NCBI RefSeq assembly: GCF_048544455.1
Contig: NC_133538.1
Coordinates: forward strand, 38,844,969-38,908,968
Source: Silene latifolia
Lineage: Eukaryota > Streptophyta > Magnoliopsida > Caryophyllales > Caryophyllaceae
DNA: 64,000 nucleotides
Direction of reading: 5' to 3'
This document shows, one piece after another, positions 23,434 through 33,839 of the stretch. The notes beneath the pieces were generated by a model, which was not told where the DNA came from, ran no database searches, and worked only from the letters and a program-made list of their open reading frames with translations. A program made the position numbers and the translations under genes. Numbering within the stretch: the first letter of the stretch is position 1; every line of letters starts with the position of its first letter.

Positions 23434-24082
23434 GCTTGTTTATTGGCCCTCGGCTTGGCCGGGGCTTCGATCACAATCCTTCACTTGTCTTCTTACGTTA
23501 TTAATTGAGCGCTTTTTTCGTTTTTACCTTCGGCCTGGCCGAGGCAGTTAGAATGCGTATCTCAACTGTGCTTAACGTTTTTTTTAAACATGTGAACATG
23601 TTAGCGTATCGACCGTTGTGTCCCCCGCCAGGCCTTCGGTTGGCGAGGCGGCTAGAGGTTATGGCTCGACGGCGTTCAGTATCTCAGTAGACATATTGAT
23701 CGCTTCCTCTTCCAGGCCTTCGGTTGGCCGAGGCGGCTAGAATTGCGTCTCAACTGTACTTATACGTTCCTAAGGCATGTTGGTCGCTTTCACGAGTATC
23801 AATCGCTACTGGTAGTGACTGCCGTGGCGTCTACTTCTTGGGGTGACTGCCCGGCTTGGTCCGTGGCGTCTACCTCGATATGACTATGGGGGGGGGATAA
23901 ACACTTTGATGGAAAACTTGGATGATTCTTCATTAGATATAAACACGCGTTGGGGTGCCAACAACAGTTTTGGACACCTCCGCCGCTATACAAAGTATTT
24001 CCTGAGGTTGTCAGTGTTCCAATGGCTCATCAAAGGCACACCCTCCATGTCTGTCAGCCGGTATGTACCCGGCCTCATTTCT
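23434..24082. repeat. GGCCTTCGG/GGCCGAGGC repeat region of element 2
   Basis: Noncoding region between the convergent antisense gene and integrase. Four related inverted motifs of the type CCTTCGG-x-TGGCCGAGGC occur near 23448, 23531, 23631 and 23720, each able to form a small hairpin, at intervals of 80-100 bp. A run of ten G lies at ~23887. The motif may serve as a terminator or barrier between convergent transcripts; that is speculation. Confidence 0.5.
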
Positions 24083-25739
24083 TCAACCACTTTGTAGGGA
24101 CCCTCCCGGTTGGCCAAATTTACCATGAATGTTTCCTTTGTTGGTGGCGGCCGACTTTCTTAGGACTAGATCCCCTACTTTTAAGTCCCTTTTGTGGACT
24201 CTTCGGTTGTAGGCTCTTCTCATTCGGTTTTGGTATACCGCCGAGTTGAGGCGTGTTTGTATCTCGGCTTTCTTCGACCAGTGTCTAGGAGGTTCTCGGA
24301 CCTTCCTCATTTTCAACCGGGTTAAAGGTGGCCGTTCGAATGTCGGCACCGCCGCTTTCAATTGCGGGATCGCCGGACCCGTAGACTAAGTGGAATGGAC
24401 TGTACCCCGTTGCTTCTTTCTCCGTGGTTCGAAGGGACCACAGGACGCCGGGTAGTTCATCGGCCCATCTTCCCTTTAGGTCTTCAACTTTCTTCTTCAA
24501 ACCGTTGAGGATTGTTTTATTGGCTGCCTCCGCCTGTCCGTTGCTCTGTGGGTGGCAGACGGAGGAGTATGCAAATTTGATACCAAGTTCTTCCAACCAG
24601 TTCATTATTGTGTCACTCCAAAACTCTCGGCCGTGGTCAAATACCATGACTTGGGGTAACCCAAAACGAGTTATGACATTTTCCCAGATTACCTTTCTTA
24701 CGGCCGCCGTCGTCTTCGAAGGTACCGCTACAGCTTCAACCCATTTGGTGAAGTAGTCAACGGCGACAATCAAGTACTTTCTTCCTCCGGATGCCGTTGG
24801 AAATGGCCCTAGTAGATCCATCCCCCACTGTGCAAAAGGAAGGGGACTAAGTACCGGCTGCAGGTCTCGGGAAGGTGCATGTATCACCGGAGCATGCATT
24901 TGACAGTTGTTGCACTTTTTGGTTTTGGCTCTGGAATCCTCAAGCATGGTGGGCCAGAAGTAGCCGGCTCGGAGAGCTTTGTGGGCTAGTGTTCTTGCCC
25001 CCATGTGATGACCACAGATGCCTTCGTGAATTTCTGTCAGTATTAGCTCCGCGTCGGCTGGGCCGACACATTTCAAGAGTGGCCTTATCACGGACCTCCT
25101 GTATAATTCTCCTTCAAACACCAAGTACCTTGCTGCGATCCTCTTTATCTTCTGCGAGAGACTGCGATCCTCCGGTAACTCATTTGTCAGTTTATACTTC
25201 ATTATCGGAGTCATCCACGTCGTCTCGGCCTCTATGTCGCCCACCATACCGACGGTTTCAGTAATGCTTTTAGCATTCCTGATGTCCACCAGCACGGTTC
25301 GACTGACATTCTTGATGGTTGAACTGGCAAGCTTTGAGAGAGCGTCGGCTCGGTTGTTTTCAGACCTGGGAATGCATTGTATCTGGAAAGATTTCAATTT
25401 TGAGGTGTCGGCTTTTACCTTTTCCAGGTACCTTGTCATCCCGTCGTCTCGAGTCTCGTACTCTCCTCGGACTTGATTAGTTACCAAGAGCGAGTCTGTT
25501 TTCAAAATGATGTGTTCCGCCCCGGCAGCTCTAGCTAACTCGACTCCAGTTATCACCGCCTCGTATTCGGATTCGTTATTTGAGGCCGGGAAGGTAAACT
25601 TCAAGGCATACTCAAACTCGTCCCCGTTTGGGCTGATGATAAGGATGCCGGCTCCTGAGCTGTTCGCCGTGGAGGACCCATCGGTATACACCTCCCACAC
25701 GCCGGGACGTGATTCTTCCTGATATGTGCACTCGGCCAA
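24083..25739 (-). pseudogene. pol: element 2 archaeal-type RNase H and integrase
   Basis: Minus strand. RNase H of the second type first: WEVYTDGSSTANSSGAGI, ASNNESEYEAVITGVELARA, DSLLVTNQV, RSENNRADALSKLAS. The integrase follows: zinc-binding region (HHMGARTLAHKALRAGYFWP, KKCNNCQ), then the DDE core, WGMDLLGPFP, VMVFDHGREFWSD, and E in SNGQAEAANK. The C-terminal domain is reached by a frame change near 24320 (YNRRVHKRDLKVGDLVLRK). All three acidic catalytic residues are present. The frame from 25739 to 24285 is open for 484 codons, the best-preserved part of the element. Confidence 0.9.
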
Positions 25740-27107
25740 GAAGTCGCGCCGCTTGCCCCTTTATCGAAGGCCTCGGTTTGTACTGAATGCCGTAGCCGGA
25801 GAGCTCCACTGCCCATTTGATAAGTCTGCCTGATTTTTCGAATTTTTCTAGGGCTTTCTCCAACGGCTGGTCGGTTAAGACCGTCACGGGATGTGCGTCG
25901 AAGTAGGGTTTTAACTTCCTTGCGGTAACGAAGACAAATAAGGCGCTTTTTCAATTAGTGGGTAGTTTCTCTCGGCGGCCAGCGTGTATGGTGATAAAGT
26001 AAATTGGGTGTCTTTTTGCTTGTTTTCTTCCCGACAATTACGAGACGACCGTGGCCAAGGTAATCGCTAAGTATAGGTATAGCGTCTCCCCAAAGATCGG
26101 CACAGACAGGGGTCGGCGATGTCGAAGGTGAGCTTTCGATTGCCCGAAAGCGTGCTCTGTTGCTCCCCCAAATGAAATCCTTATTTCCCTTCAAAACTCA
26201 AAGAACGGTGTGCTCTTATTGGGCGACCGAGAGATGAAACGGCAAGGGCCGCCATTCTCCTTGGTCAGCGTCATAACTTCTTTTCGATTCCTCGGCTCCA
26301 GTAGGTCCAATATTGCTTGGACTTTCTCTGGATTGGCATCAATTCCCCTGGCGCTGACAAGCACGCCGAGGAACTTGCCGGCCGGACACCGAAGTTGCAT
26401 TTCTTTGGGTTGAGCTTCATTCTATACTTCCTTAGTGAACAAAATGTCTCGTGTAAATCGGCTAAGTGCTCATTTGTCGGACTTGCTTTTTACAATAGCA
26501 TCGTCGACGTAAGCCTCAATGTTTCGCCCTTTTTGATTTTGGAACACTTTGTCCACCAGTCTTGTGTAAGTTGCGCTGGCGTTCTTCAAACCGAACGGCA
26601 TCATTTTATACATGTATGTGCCGTTACAGGTGATGAATGCGCACTTAGGCATGTCTTCTTCGGCCATGAATACCGATGATACCCGAGAAGGCGTCCGGCA
26701 GCTCGGATAGTGTAGCTGCCGTGGCGTCGATTAAACTATCTATTCGAGGCAAAGGATAGAAATCTTTGGGGCACGCTTTATTAAGATTGGTAAAATCTAC
26801 ACACATCCTCCACGCTCCCGATGATTTCCTCACCATTACAACATTAGCTAACCACTCAGGATAAGTACAAGGCATGATAAAGCCCACCGCTAGTAATTTA
26901 TCTACCTCGGCTTTGATGGCCTCATCCTTCTCGGAGAAGTTCCTCATCTTCTCGCTTGACGAGCGAGCGGTGGAGAGTACGTTCAACTTGTGAACAATTA
27001 CCTCCCGGCTCACGCCTGGCATCTCGGGCTGGCGAGTAAGCGAAGACGTCTTTGTTCTTTCTCGGCAGGTCTAGGAGAGCACCCTGAATTTTGGCTCCGG
27101 TTGACAC
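25740..27107 (-). pseudogene. pol: element 2 reverse transcriptase and first RNase H
   Basis: Minus strand, broken into several frames. RT: HKLNVLSTARSSSEKMRNFS, DKLLAVGFIMPCTYPEWLAN, WRMCVDFTNLNKACPKDFYP, CNGTYMYKMMPFGLKNASAT and the catalytic AYVDDAIVKS (near 26495). Then FLGVLVSARGIDANPEKVQA and a decayed first RNase H, visible at its end (VLTDQPLEKALEKFEKSGRL, WAVELSGYGIQYKPR). Frame changes lie near 26660, 26440, 26190 and 25960. It would copy the RNA into DNA; not functional here. Confidence 0.85.
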
Positions 27108-27885
27108 CGCGATTCACGATGCGCCCGGGTCAATTTCCACTTCTTCGGTCTTGGCTCCTTCGACCATGCCGACAAGTGGCATCCATGAGTTCGCCCTCCC
27201 GTTGTAAGGATGGGCTCTTCCCCTTCTCGACTTCTTCGCCACTTTGAGGGATTGCATGTTGCACCCTATGGCGGCGATATCCGGACGTTGACTACTTCGT
27301 CTTTTTCGTCCTTTGAGACGAGTTTATGCGCTTCCCCCCCGGTCCGAGACATACATCAGTGTCAGGGCCCGAATGGACATTACTGCATCGGCCTCGCTCA
27401 GAGTGACTCGGCCTATGAGAACGTTGTAGGCGGACGAGCCGTCAATGACCACGAACTCAGATAGGACATTCTTAGCCGCATTCCCCTCGCCGAACATCAC
27501 CGGCAGTCCCGATTGACCCCTGGGGTACCAGGTAGGCCTCGGAAAAATCAGTACAACGGATTGGTGCGGGGGCTCAAGTCCTCAATCTTCGGGCCGAGAT
27601 TGAGAAAGCACTCCCCGAACATAATGTTCGTGTAGGCGCTGTGTCAATCGGCACCTCTTGACCGTGTGGTTGGCTATGTCCAAGTGGACTACAAGTGGGT
27701 CGTTGTGCGGGGCGATGACTCCCTCGTAGTCCTTCTTCCCAATAGTCATATCGGGGATGTTGGAAGCGGGGATCGCTGTTTTGGGCACAAAGTTGATGGC
27801 CCGATATAGCTCGTTCAGGTGCCGTTTGTGCCCATGAGCGGACCCACCGTTCTCGTTGCCCCCGATGACAACATGGATCACTCAT
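27108..27885 (-). pseudogene. pol: element 2 protease region
   Basis: Minus strand. After gag the frame reads ELYRAINFVPKTAIPASNIP and GVIAPHNDPLVVHLDIANHT. Then comes a protease-like stretch with decayed DTGSS context near 27630 and, further on, VIDGSSAYNVLIGRVTLSEA (about 27400-27460), which is the NALIGR-type motif of Tat proteases. Several frame changes interrupt it. It would process the polyprotein. Confidence 0.65.
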
Positions 27886-29402
27886 ATCCGTTCAAAGACG
27901 GATTTTTTGTTTGAGCCGCCGGTATTAGTCTTTTGGCCTCCGGCAACATATTTGCTGAGGCTCCCCTTCCGGATCGCTCTTCAATGGCATTCTTCGATGC
28001 GGCGATTTATCGATTAAGTGACCAGTGTGGCCGTGGTACTCACGATCGGCTCGTGTCACCGTCCCCCTCGCCTTGGGAGGCCTTTCCCACTTCGCCCCTC
28101 GCTCTTGCTCGGGAGAAGACCTCGGCGGCGAGATACGACCGGGGGTGTGACCAGTGTACCGCTTTTGGTAGTACGGCCCCGAACTCCCACCGGCGCCCGC
28201 CGAGTTCATTTCTGGCGGACTTGTCGACCGTGACCTATTATTGTCATGACGTCCTTCATCCGGGTTGTCCTCCCGGCGCTCTTCCTCTCTGGGTGCCGGC
28301 CTCGCCGTGGCCTACCCAGGTCTTGTGATAGTCCTCCACCTTTATGGCTTGGTCGGCCATCTTCCCGGCGGAGTCTAAACTCGAGCCTCCGCACTTGATG
28401 AGCTCGTTTTTAAGTCCCCTCTTGGGAGGCCTTTCATCGGTCGAAGGCCGCCGGTTCATTGCTCACTCACGAATCTGCTGAACCTTGGCATCGAACCTCT
28501 TTACATAGCTTCGGAGAGAATCGCCCCCCTCCTGTCTGATAGTCAGGAGATCCGATGTCTCGACGGCCCTCCTCTTATTGCAAGAATACTGGGCCAAAAA
28601 TGTGTCCCTTAGGTCGGCATAACATTATACCGACCCATTGGGTAGCCCCTTGTACCAACTTTGTGCCATCCCATGCAGGGTCGTTGGGAAGACTCGTCAC
28701 CAAACCTCATCAGGCTGCTCCCATACCGACATGTAAGACTCGAAAGCCTCGGCATGGTCGGTTGGGTCGCTTTCTCCTTTGTATGATATGGGCGGCAACT
28801 ATAGCTTAGTCGGCACCGGGACCTCTAGGACATAGGCACTGAGGGGCTGTCTGACCACGTGTCGAATGACACGCGGCGATCGGCTCCTCGCATCCTCAGT
28901 CCGGCTCCTCTCCCCGTGGCGGGAAGGGCTTCTTCTCCGACTCTGGTGAGTCAGACTTCTTTTACTTCTCTAGGGCAGGCCTCGTTGGTGCCGCGGCGAC
29001 GCTGTCCTCCCGCGAGTGCGGGAAGGACTCAGGTCTGCCACTGGCACTCTGGGTTCCCCCGGCGTCTTGACATGGTCAGCTTCCTGCAATGCCCCGTTCA
29101 AGTTTCTCGGAGTCACTTTTTGGACCCTGGTCTTTTGTGGGGGTGCCGCCGCTCTTGTCGTCGTGACAGTGTGAGTCGGCGTGCTACCCATTAGGTCCAG
29201 GAATAGCTTTAGTTTAGCTGCATCAACCACATGTCCCATGACAGTGACTTTGTCGGTGGGCAGCGGTGTATCTTGTTCTTTTGGCATCCCGTACGTCGTA
29301 TCAGTGATACGGCCGGTGGGGATCGCCGATTTCAGAGTTGTGGAATGTGTCATCTTGGAAGAATTCAGTTTCCACACGCACCATCTCTGGTTGTTTCGAC
29401 AT
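27886..29402 (-). pseudogene. gag: element 2 gag
   Basis: ATG on the minus strand at 29400-29402 (MSKQPEMVRVETEFFQDDTF), 94 nt inside the primer site. A proline/threonine-rich N-terminal region leads to the retrotrans_gag core: PPISYKGESDPTDHAEAFES, FPTTLHGMAQSWYKGLPNGS, FLAQYSCNKRRAVETSDLLT, GGDSLRSYVKRFDAKVQQIR. TGA and TAG codons and frame shifts occur at ~28800, 28630 and 28470. The C-terminus is basic (R/G/P-rich) with no clear CCHC knuckle, which is common in this lineage. Confidence 0.8.
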
Positions 29403-29427
29403 CCTCTTAGCTCGGCGAATGGGTTTT

Positions 29428-29429
<2 letters not shown>

Positions 29430-29464
<35 letters not shown>
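29430..29464 (-). repeat. 35-nt A tract (minus strand) before gag
   Basis: A run of 35 T on the plus strand between primer site and gag start of element 2. Its true length is uncertain in any assembly. Confidence 0.9.
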
Positions 29465-29465
<1 letters not shown>

Positions 29466-29495
29466 GGAATGATTTTGACTAGCTTCTAGTATCGT

Positions 29496-29513
29496 TCCCC
29501 ACAAACGGCGCCA
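29496..29513 (-). promoter_or_regulatory. primer-binding site, tRNA-Asp-like (element 2)
   Basis: Minus strand TGGCGCCGTTTGTGGGGA, two bases inside the 5' LTR end. It differs slightly from the tRNA-Asp complement used by element 3 (TGGCGCCGTTGCCGGGGA). Confidence 0.85.
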
Positions 29514-29515
29514 AT

Positions 29516-30105
29516 TGTTCCGGGTGTAATTCCAGAGCAGTATTGTTTACCACGTAAGCTTGGTGAATGGATGTCCCTCCTTGCTTTGACTCTTCCTCTC
29601 GGTCTCTCCTGAAACGATGAACAAACTGAGGGCTCGGCTTTGCACCGAGCGTACTCACTCCGACGCTCAAGTCAGTGAACTTAAAGGGATTAAGTTGTAT
29701 GTTACTTGACAAAGTATATTGTAGTGAGATAAGGGAGTTTATACCAGATGAATAGTGAGTTTTTGGTTAGATTGTGGATCCTCTTCTCAATGAGAGAAGT
29801 GGAGTATTTATAGACTTTCACCTTTTGTCACGTAGTGGCCAAGTGGCCAAGTGGCTAGCAGGTGGAAAGACTGTTCTACCCTCGGTCGAGGGACCCATGG
29901 CAGGCCGGCTGACTCCATGCCGAGGGGTCTTGGATATGAGTACGCGGAAATGTCTCCCGGCTGGCTGGTTGCCCAGCCGAGACCCAAGTGACTGGCCGAC
30001 AGGCTGCGTCGGTTAGGCGGTCTAACATGTTGACTTGCTGTCTCTTGATCCTTGACCTTGCTCAATATGTTGACTCGGTCAGGGGGTGCAGAATATGCCT
30101 CATCA
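29516..30105 (-). repeat. 5' LTR of element 2
   Basis: 590 bp, paired with 19406-19995. TATA box (minus strand TATAAATA) near 29805-29812. Ends at CATCA before the duplicated AGTAT. Confidence 0.95.
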
Positions 30106-31277
30106 AGTATAAAAGGGTTTTGTCATCTTCCTTAATCACTTTTACACCTTTCTAAAACCTTTCAAAAGAAAAAGAAGTTACGTAGTTCTCTCTCATCGCG
30201 TTGTTATTAAAACCCAAGGGCTAGGATCGTCGGATTGTCTTATTCATTACGCCGTTGAGATCATCGTGCACGTGTCAAGGGTAAGCTTCTTGTATAATTT
30301 TTATAATGTTTCGTTGAGTTTGTTTAAAACCCTAATTGGGTGGATTTGGGGGTTTTGGGTGTATTGTGTTGATTAGGTGATAATTATATGAATATGTGTT
30401 ATAGGAGGAGGATTCGTAGAGGAACATTTCTGATTAGCTGTTGTGACGGTCTTGTGGTTGCTATTCCAGGTACGGTTTTCCTACTCGGTTATTGTTTACA
30501 TTGTATTGTTGGTGGCTGATCATTGTTGTTTATTTATATCTTATCGGATTTGGTAATTGGTAATTGTGTGATATAATGTGGTTGGTTGTATAACTGTCTG
30601 TTGTTTGCGAGGTGCGTCCTCGGCTGAGTGGAGTCACTTGCGGGAGTGGCTTCACGCTCTTGATTTGCCCTTTGTGGAACCCGCCACAGAGGGGATGTGC
30701 ACATTTAGGAACTTGATTTATCGCTCGGATGAGATGAGCGGGGCGTAGGTGGGAATAGCTGCGGTCCCCCACTGGCAGTGTTGAATACTTGTTGCGATGA
30801 GTATTCTGGAAGGACTACACACTTTAGTGTGTAGTCAGGTGTGTGGAGTTATGATGGAGATTGGTTGGTTGGTTTGGATTGTTGTCTTGCTTTTGTAGTA
30901 TTATTTTATGTAAACAGTAACTAACCCCGGTTTAAATGTTTTGAAAACTGTGGTGATCCATTCAGGGATGGTGAGCAGTTATTGAGCAGGTATGAGTTGA
31001 TGTGCATAGGATAGCTGGGTTGAGTTGCCACGAGATATCTAAAAGTCTTCTGCTGTGTCATAAAGATTCTTTCATTTAGTTGGTTTGACAGTTTTGAGGA
31101 ACAGTTGTATTTTACTTTATCAGTTTTGGTTTTTGGACTTGTATCACTTTAAATTCATTTATTAAAGTACGTTTCTTTATTGTCTATTTGATATACATTG
31201 CCTCGGGTAACCGAGATGGTAGCATTATCATGCCTTAAGTGGTCCTGGTAAGGCACTTGGAGTATGGTGGTGTTACA
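30106..31277 (+). repeat. 3' LTR of element 1, second part (begins with AGTAT duplication)
   Basis: Resumes AGTATAAAAGGGTTTTGTC... and matches 12332-13498 nearly end to end, closing with GGTGGTGTTACA. AGTAT at 30106-30110 is the right target duplication of element 2. Confidence 0.92.
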
Positions 31278-31677
31278 CGAATGGCTCTTCTTGGCCCAGC
31301 TTCCGGATCATGAAGAGGAGGAGCAATCTTCTTCTTCTCGGGGCAATCCTTGATGAGATGTCCGGGCTTCTTGCAATGGTAACACTTCAAGGGCATTTCA
31401 AAGCATCCAATCCCGGGGTGATAAGCTTGCCTACACTTGAAGCACTTACGGGTCTCCTCACGGTTGTGTTCCGACAAGGGAGCTTGTCCACCTTGCACTT
31501 GTCCACTTGGAAAGGGCTTCTTCTTCTTGTTAGCAGATGATGAAGATGAGTTCACAAAGGATCTATTGCCACGGAAGTTAGGACGATGATTGACTTGAGT
31601 GTTGGAATCTTGTTGATCCGGAGAATTTGAATGAGGGCATTGACGACGGTATTCTCCACCTTGGTTGGTCGCACCAT
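31278..31677 (-). pseudogene. gag: gag fragment with CCHC knuckle, element B-right
   Basis: Minus strand, next to a tRNA-iMet primer site. The frame reads RQCPHSNSPDQQDSNTQVNH, then a basic stretch (SSSSSANKKKKPF) and two knuckle-like motifs: CFKCRQAYHPGIGCF (degenerate) and CYHCKKPGHLIKDC (complete CCHC), ending near GPRRAI where element 1 begins. The spacing between primer site and knuckle is under 400 bp, so the gag core is missing. The knuckle would bind RNA. CGAAT at 31278-31282 is the right target duplication of element 1. Confidence 0.65.
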
Positions 31678-31841
31678 TTTATCAAGACACCAAATAAATC
31701 AATCAAGTTAGCACCTAACAAATAGCATACACAAAGAGACTACCAACTTAGGTCCTTGGTTCTACCCATCTCTTATTTATTATTCAAGGTCAAGTTCAAG
31801 TTTAAGTTTGGGGTACACGTGTGTGCGTCGGAAGCAACAAA

Positions 31842-31855
31842 GGCTCTGATACCAA
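31842..31855 (-). promoter_or_regulatory. primer-binding site, tRNA-iMet (B-right)
   Basis: Minus strand TTGGTATCAGAGCC, one base from the LTR terminus TGTGAAACCCC (plus strand). Fixes B-right as a minus-strand element whose 5' LTR lies to the right. Confidence 0.8.
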
Positions 31856-31856
31856 C

Positions 31857-32297
31857 TGTGAAACCCCGCAAAAACGGTAAGAAAAATACAATAACGAAAT
31901 GCGGAATATTTGGAAATTTGGAAATTTTTAAAGTTTAAAGCGCGAGTTCATTAAAATCTAAAACATAAATAAAGTACGCGGAAAAGAAGTTAAGTTTATA
32001 CAAACGTGATAGTCAAAGGTAAGGGAAAATACATCCCCCGAATGACAAAATGATAAAAGGTGAGTCTAAGCAATCCTAATAAACCAACTACTAGTCCAAG
32101 GTGCTCGCTAGCTCACACGTCTAACTCCACGAATGCATCTTCACAAACCTTTCATTCATGTAAACATGAAAGCCACAGTCAGTGGGGAGTAACTCAAGGT
32201 TCTCCCAGCCACAAATTGTCAAAACACAGATAAGCAGGAACATATCAGAACATAACAAATATAACTATTTGATGTAGGTACTGAGACATAAGAATAA
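31857..32297 (-). repeat. B-right 5' LTR, part left of element 3
   Basis: Begins TGTGAAACCCCGC on the plus strand. AT-rich, noncoding, ends at AATAA where element 3 is inserted. It should continue at 45758. I could not find this sequence near 10837, so B-left and B-right may be different elements or the LTR may be very long. Confidence 0.55.
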
Positions 32298-33564
32298 TGA
32301 TACCGTCGTTTTAGTACCAAAAATAAATACCTAAGTACTACTAACTGAAGTCAGCGGTAAGTAGGCTCGATCTTCACAGGGAGGCTATTGTTTCTACTTG
32401 CTCAACCAAGTCCGTCTGAGTCACTGAATTGTGGGTTTGAGTTGATAATAAAACTAAAATAACTAAAGCAATAAGAATAAGAAATAAGCTAAGGTAGTGA
32501 GAAAATTATGATTTAAACAATAAAGAGGAAATAGTTAGGATTGTCAGTTCACCATGGTGTATAAGGTTTATAGCCTAGGTCACAAGTCAGCCACATGTCT
32601 CAGTCTAAGGGGCAGTGAATATCTCCTTTCGGTCTCAACTCACCCTAAAATACTACTAACTTAACTTTCGCCCTCATTAGAGTATTCTAATGTGTTGTAG
32701 AGGGTCTCACTCTTTCCAATCTTTCGATCCAGGTTAGAGTTTACCAATTATGATTCAATGCTACAAGTGACAACATAAACATGAGAAAAGCAACAGATCT
32801 GCGAGCCTAGTTAAAAACCGTCAACAACATATTTGCAACTCAGTTAATGGTAAGGTCTAGCCAGTCTCTAGTGAGAAGGGTAGTGGAAAGGTCCTTTCGG
32901 TCCGCTATCCACCCTAGATTCTTCCTAAATAGCTTTCGCTCTGATTAGGGTAGTCTATTGTTCATAGCAAGTCTTAATTCATTCCAATCTTTTGATCTAG
33001 GTCTGAATTCTAGTGGATTAATTACTGAGTCGCATGCATTCAACTAATCAATTACCATTATATGCTATGATTAATAATTCTCACATGAAAACTACCAGAT
33101 CTAATTATAACATTACTACAAATCCGCCATGGCTCCCCTAAATCCTAGCAAAAAGGGTATTAGCTACGCATAATATTAGTAGAACTAATAGCAATAATTG
33201 AAATAACTAATTTTGACATAGCAATAAGATGAATTAATGGAAATAACATAAACTAGTTAATTCTAATAAACGAATGATAGCAATCAAGGGAGTAAAGGAA
33301 TCAAGAGAAGATGTAATTAAGAATTAAAACTATAATTAAATTACTAAAGAAGAGGGAATAGGAATTACAGAAGTATGAGATCCGGAATAACAGAGAGAGT
33401 AAAGTAACGTGATATGAGGTTGAATGATAAGAAAAAAAGTGATGGAAGAAGTGTTTAACAGTATGAAAGATAACCTAATAATGTTTACTAAGTCCGTCTT
33501 AAATAATAAGAGGAGTAGTGGGCCGAAATTATAAAGCAGATTTCGACCAAACTGCAGATAAGTT
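32298..33564 (-). repeat. element 3 3' LTR, part left of copia
   Basis: Matches 44013-45260 closely. Noncoding, AT-rich, with an internal direct repeat (GGTCCTTTCGGTCCGC type near 32625 and 32900). Ends GCAGATAAG at the copia insertion; AAGTT at 33560-33564 is the left target duplication. Confidence 0.9.
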
Positions 33565-33753
33565 TGTTGAGGTCTCTTCCCATATGTATGTGAGGGACAT
33601 TGTCCCACATCGGTAGAATAATAGTGAAGAGGCTAGCTTATAAGTTAGTGGGCTACTCCTCCTATCACCAATTGGTTTTAGGATGGAACCTCACTTGCTT
33701 GTGGGCCGGTCTAATGCACCTAATTCTATAAGCCCATTGCAGAGGACTCAACA
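33565..33753 (+). repeat. copia 5' LTR (189 bp)
   Basis: TGTTGAGGTC...GGACTCAACA. Differs from 39960-40148 at four positions by eye. Confidence 0.95.
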
Positions 33754-33755
33754 AG

Positions 33756-33767
33756 TGGTATCAGAGC
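33756..33767 (+). promoter_or_regulatory. copia primer-binding site, tRNA-iMet
   Basis: TGGTATCAGAGC two bases after the 5' LTR. Confidence 0.92.
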
Positions 33768-33839
33768 CTCGTGCTCTTGATTGCCTACTGCATAGAGTTT
33801 GATCCTTTTGAGTTTATTTAGTTCTCTTTTCTTTTAAGT

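Larger units (their letters stand above)
19406..30105 (-). mobile_element. element 2: Tat-lineage (Retand-like) retrotransposon
   Basis: 10.7 kb, minus strand. Reading from 30105 leftward: 5' LTR, tRNA-Asp-like primer site, A tract, gag, protease, RT, RNase H, a second archaeal-type RNase H, integrase, then a gene on the opposite strand, polypurine tract and 3' LTR. The double RNase H and the antisense extra ORF between pol and 3' LTR are hallmarks of the Tat lineage. Both LTRs are exactly 590 bp with about ten differences, so the insertion is fairly recent. Pol nevertheless has several frameshifts. Confidence 0.9.
12107..31277 (+). mobile_element. element 1: Tekay-like chromovirus with nested element 2
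   Basis: Plus-strand Ty3/gypsy element: LTR (1392 bp), tRNA-iMet primer site, gag, protease, RT, RNase H, integrase with chromodomain, polypurine tract, and a 3' LTR of about 1398 bp split by element 2 (19406-30105). Own length without the guest is about 8.5 kb. The chromodomain and GGGGACGAAG motif before the 3' LTR point to the Tekay/Del group. Many stops (TGG or CAG to TAG) and frameshifts make it non-autonomous. Confidence 0.85.

Noticed and set aside
29430..29464. 35-nt T run as a tail of a separate retroposon
   Set aside because: It lies between primer site and gag of element 2 with no target duplication around it; more simply an expanded A tract of the leader.
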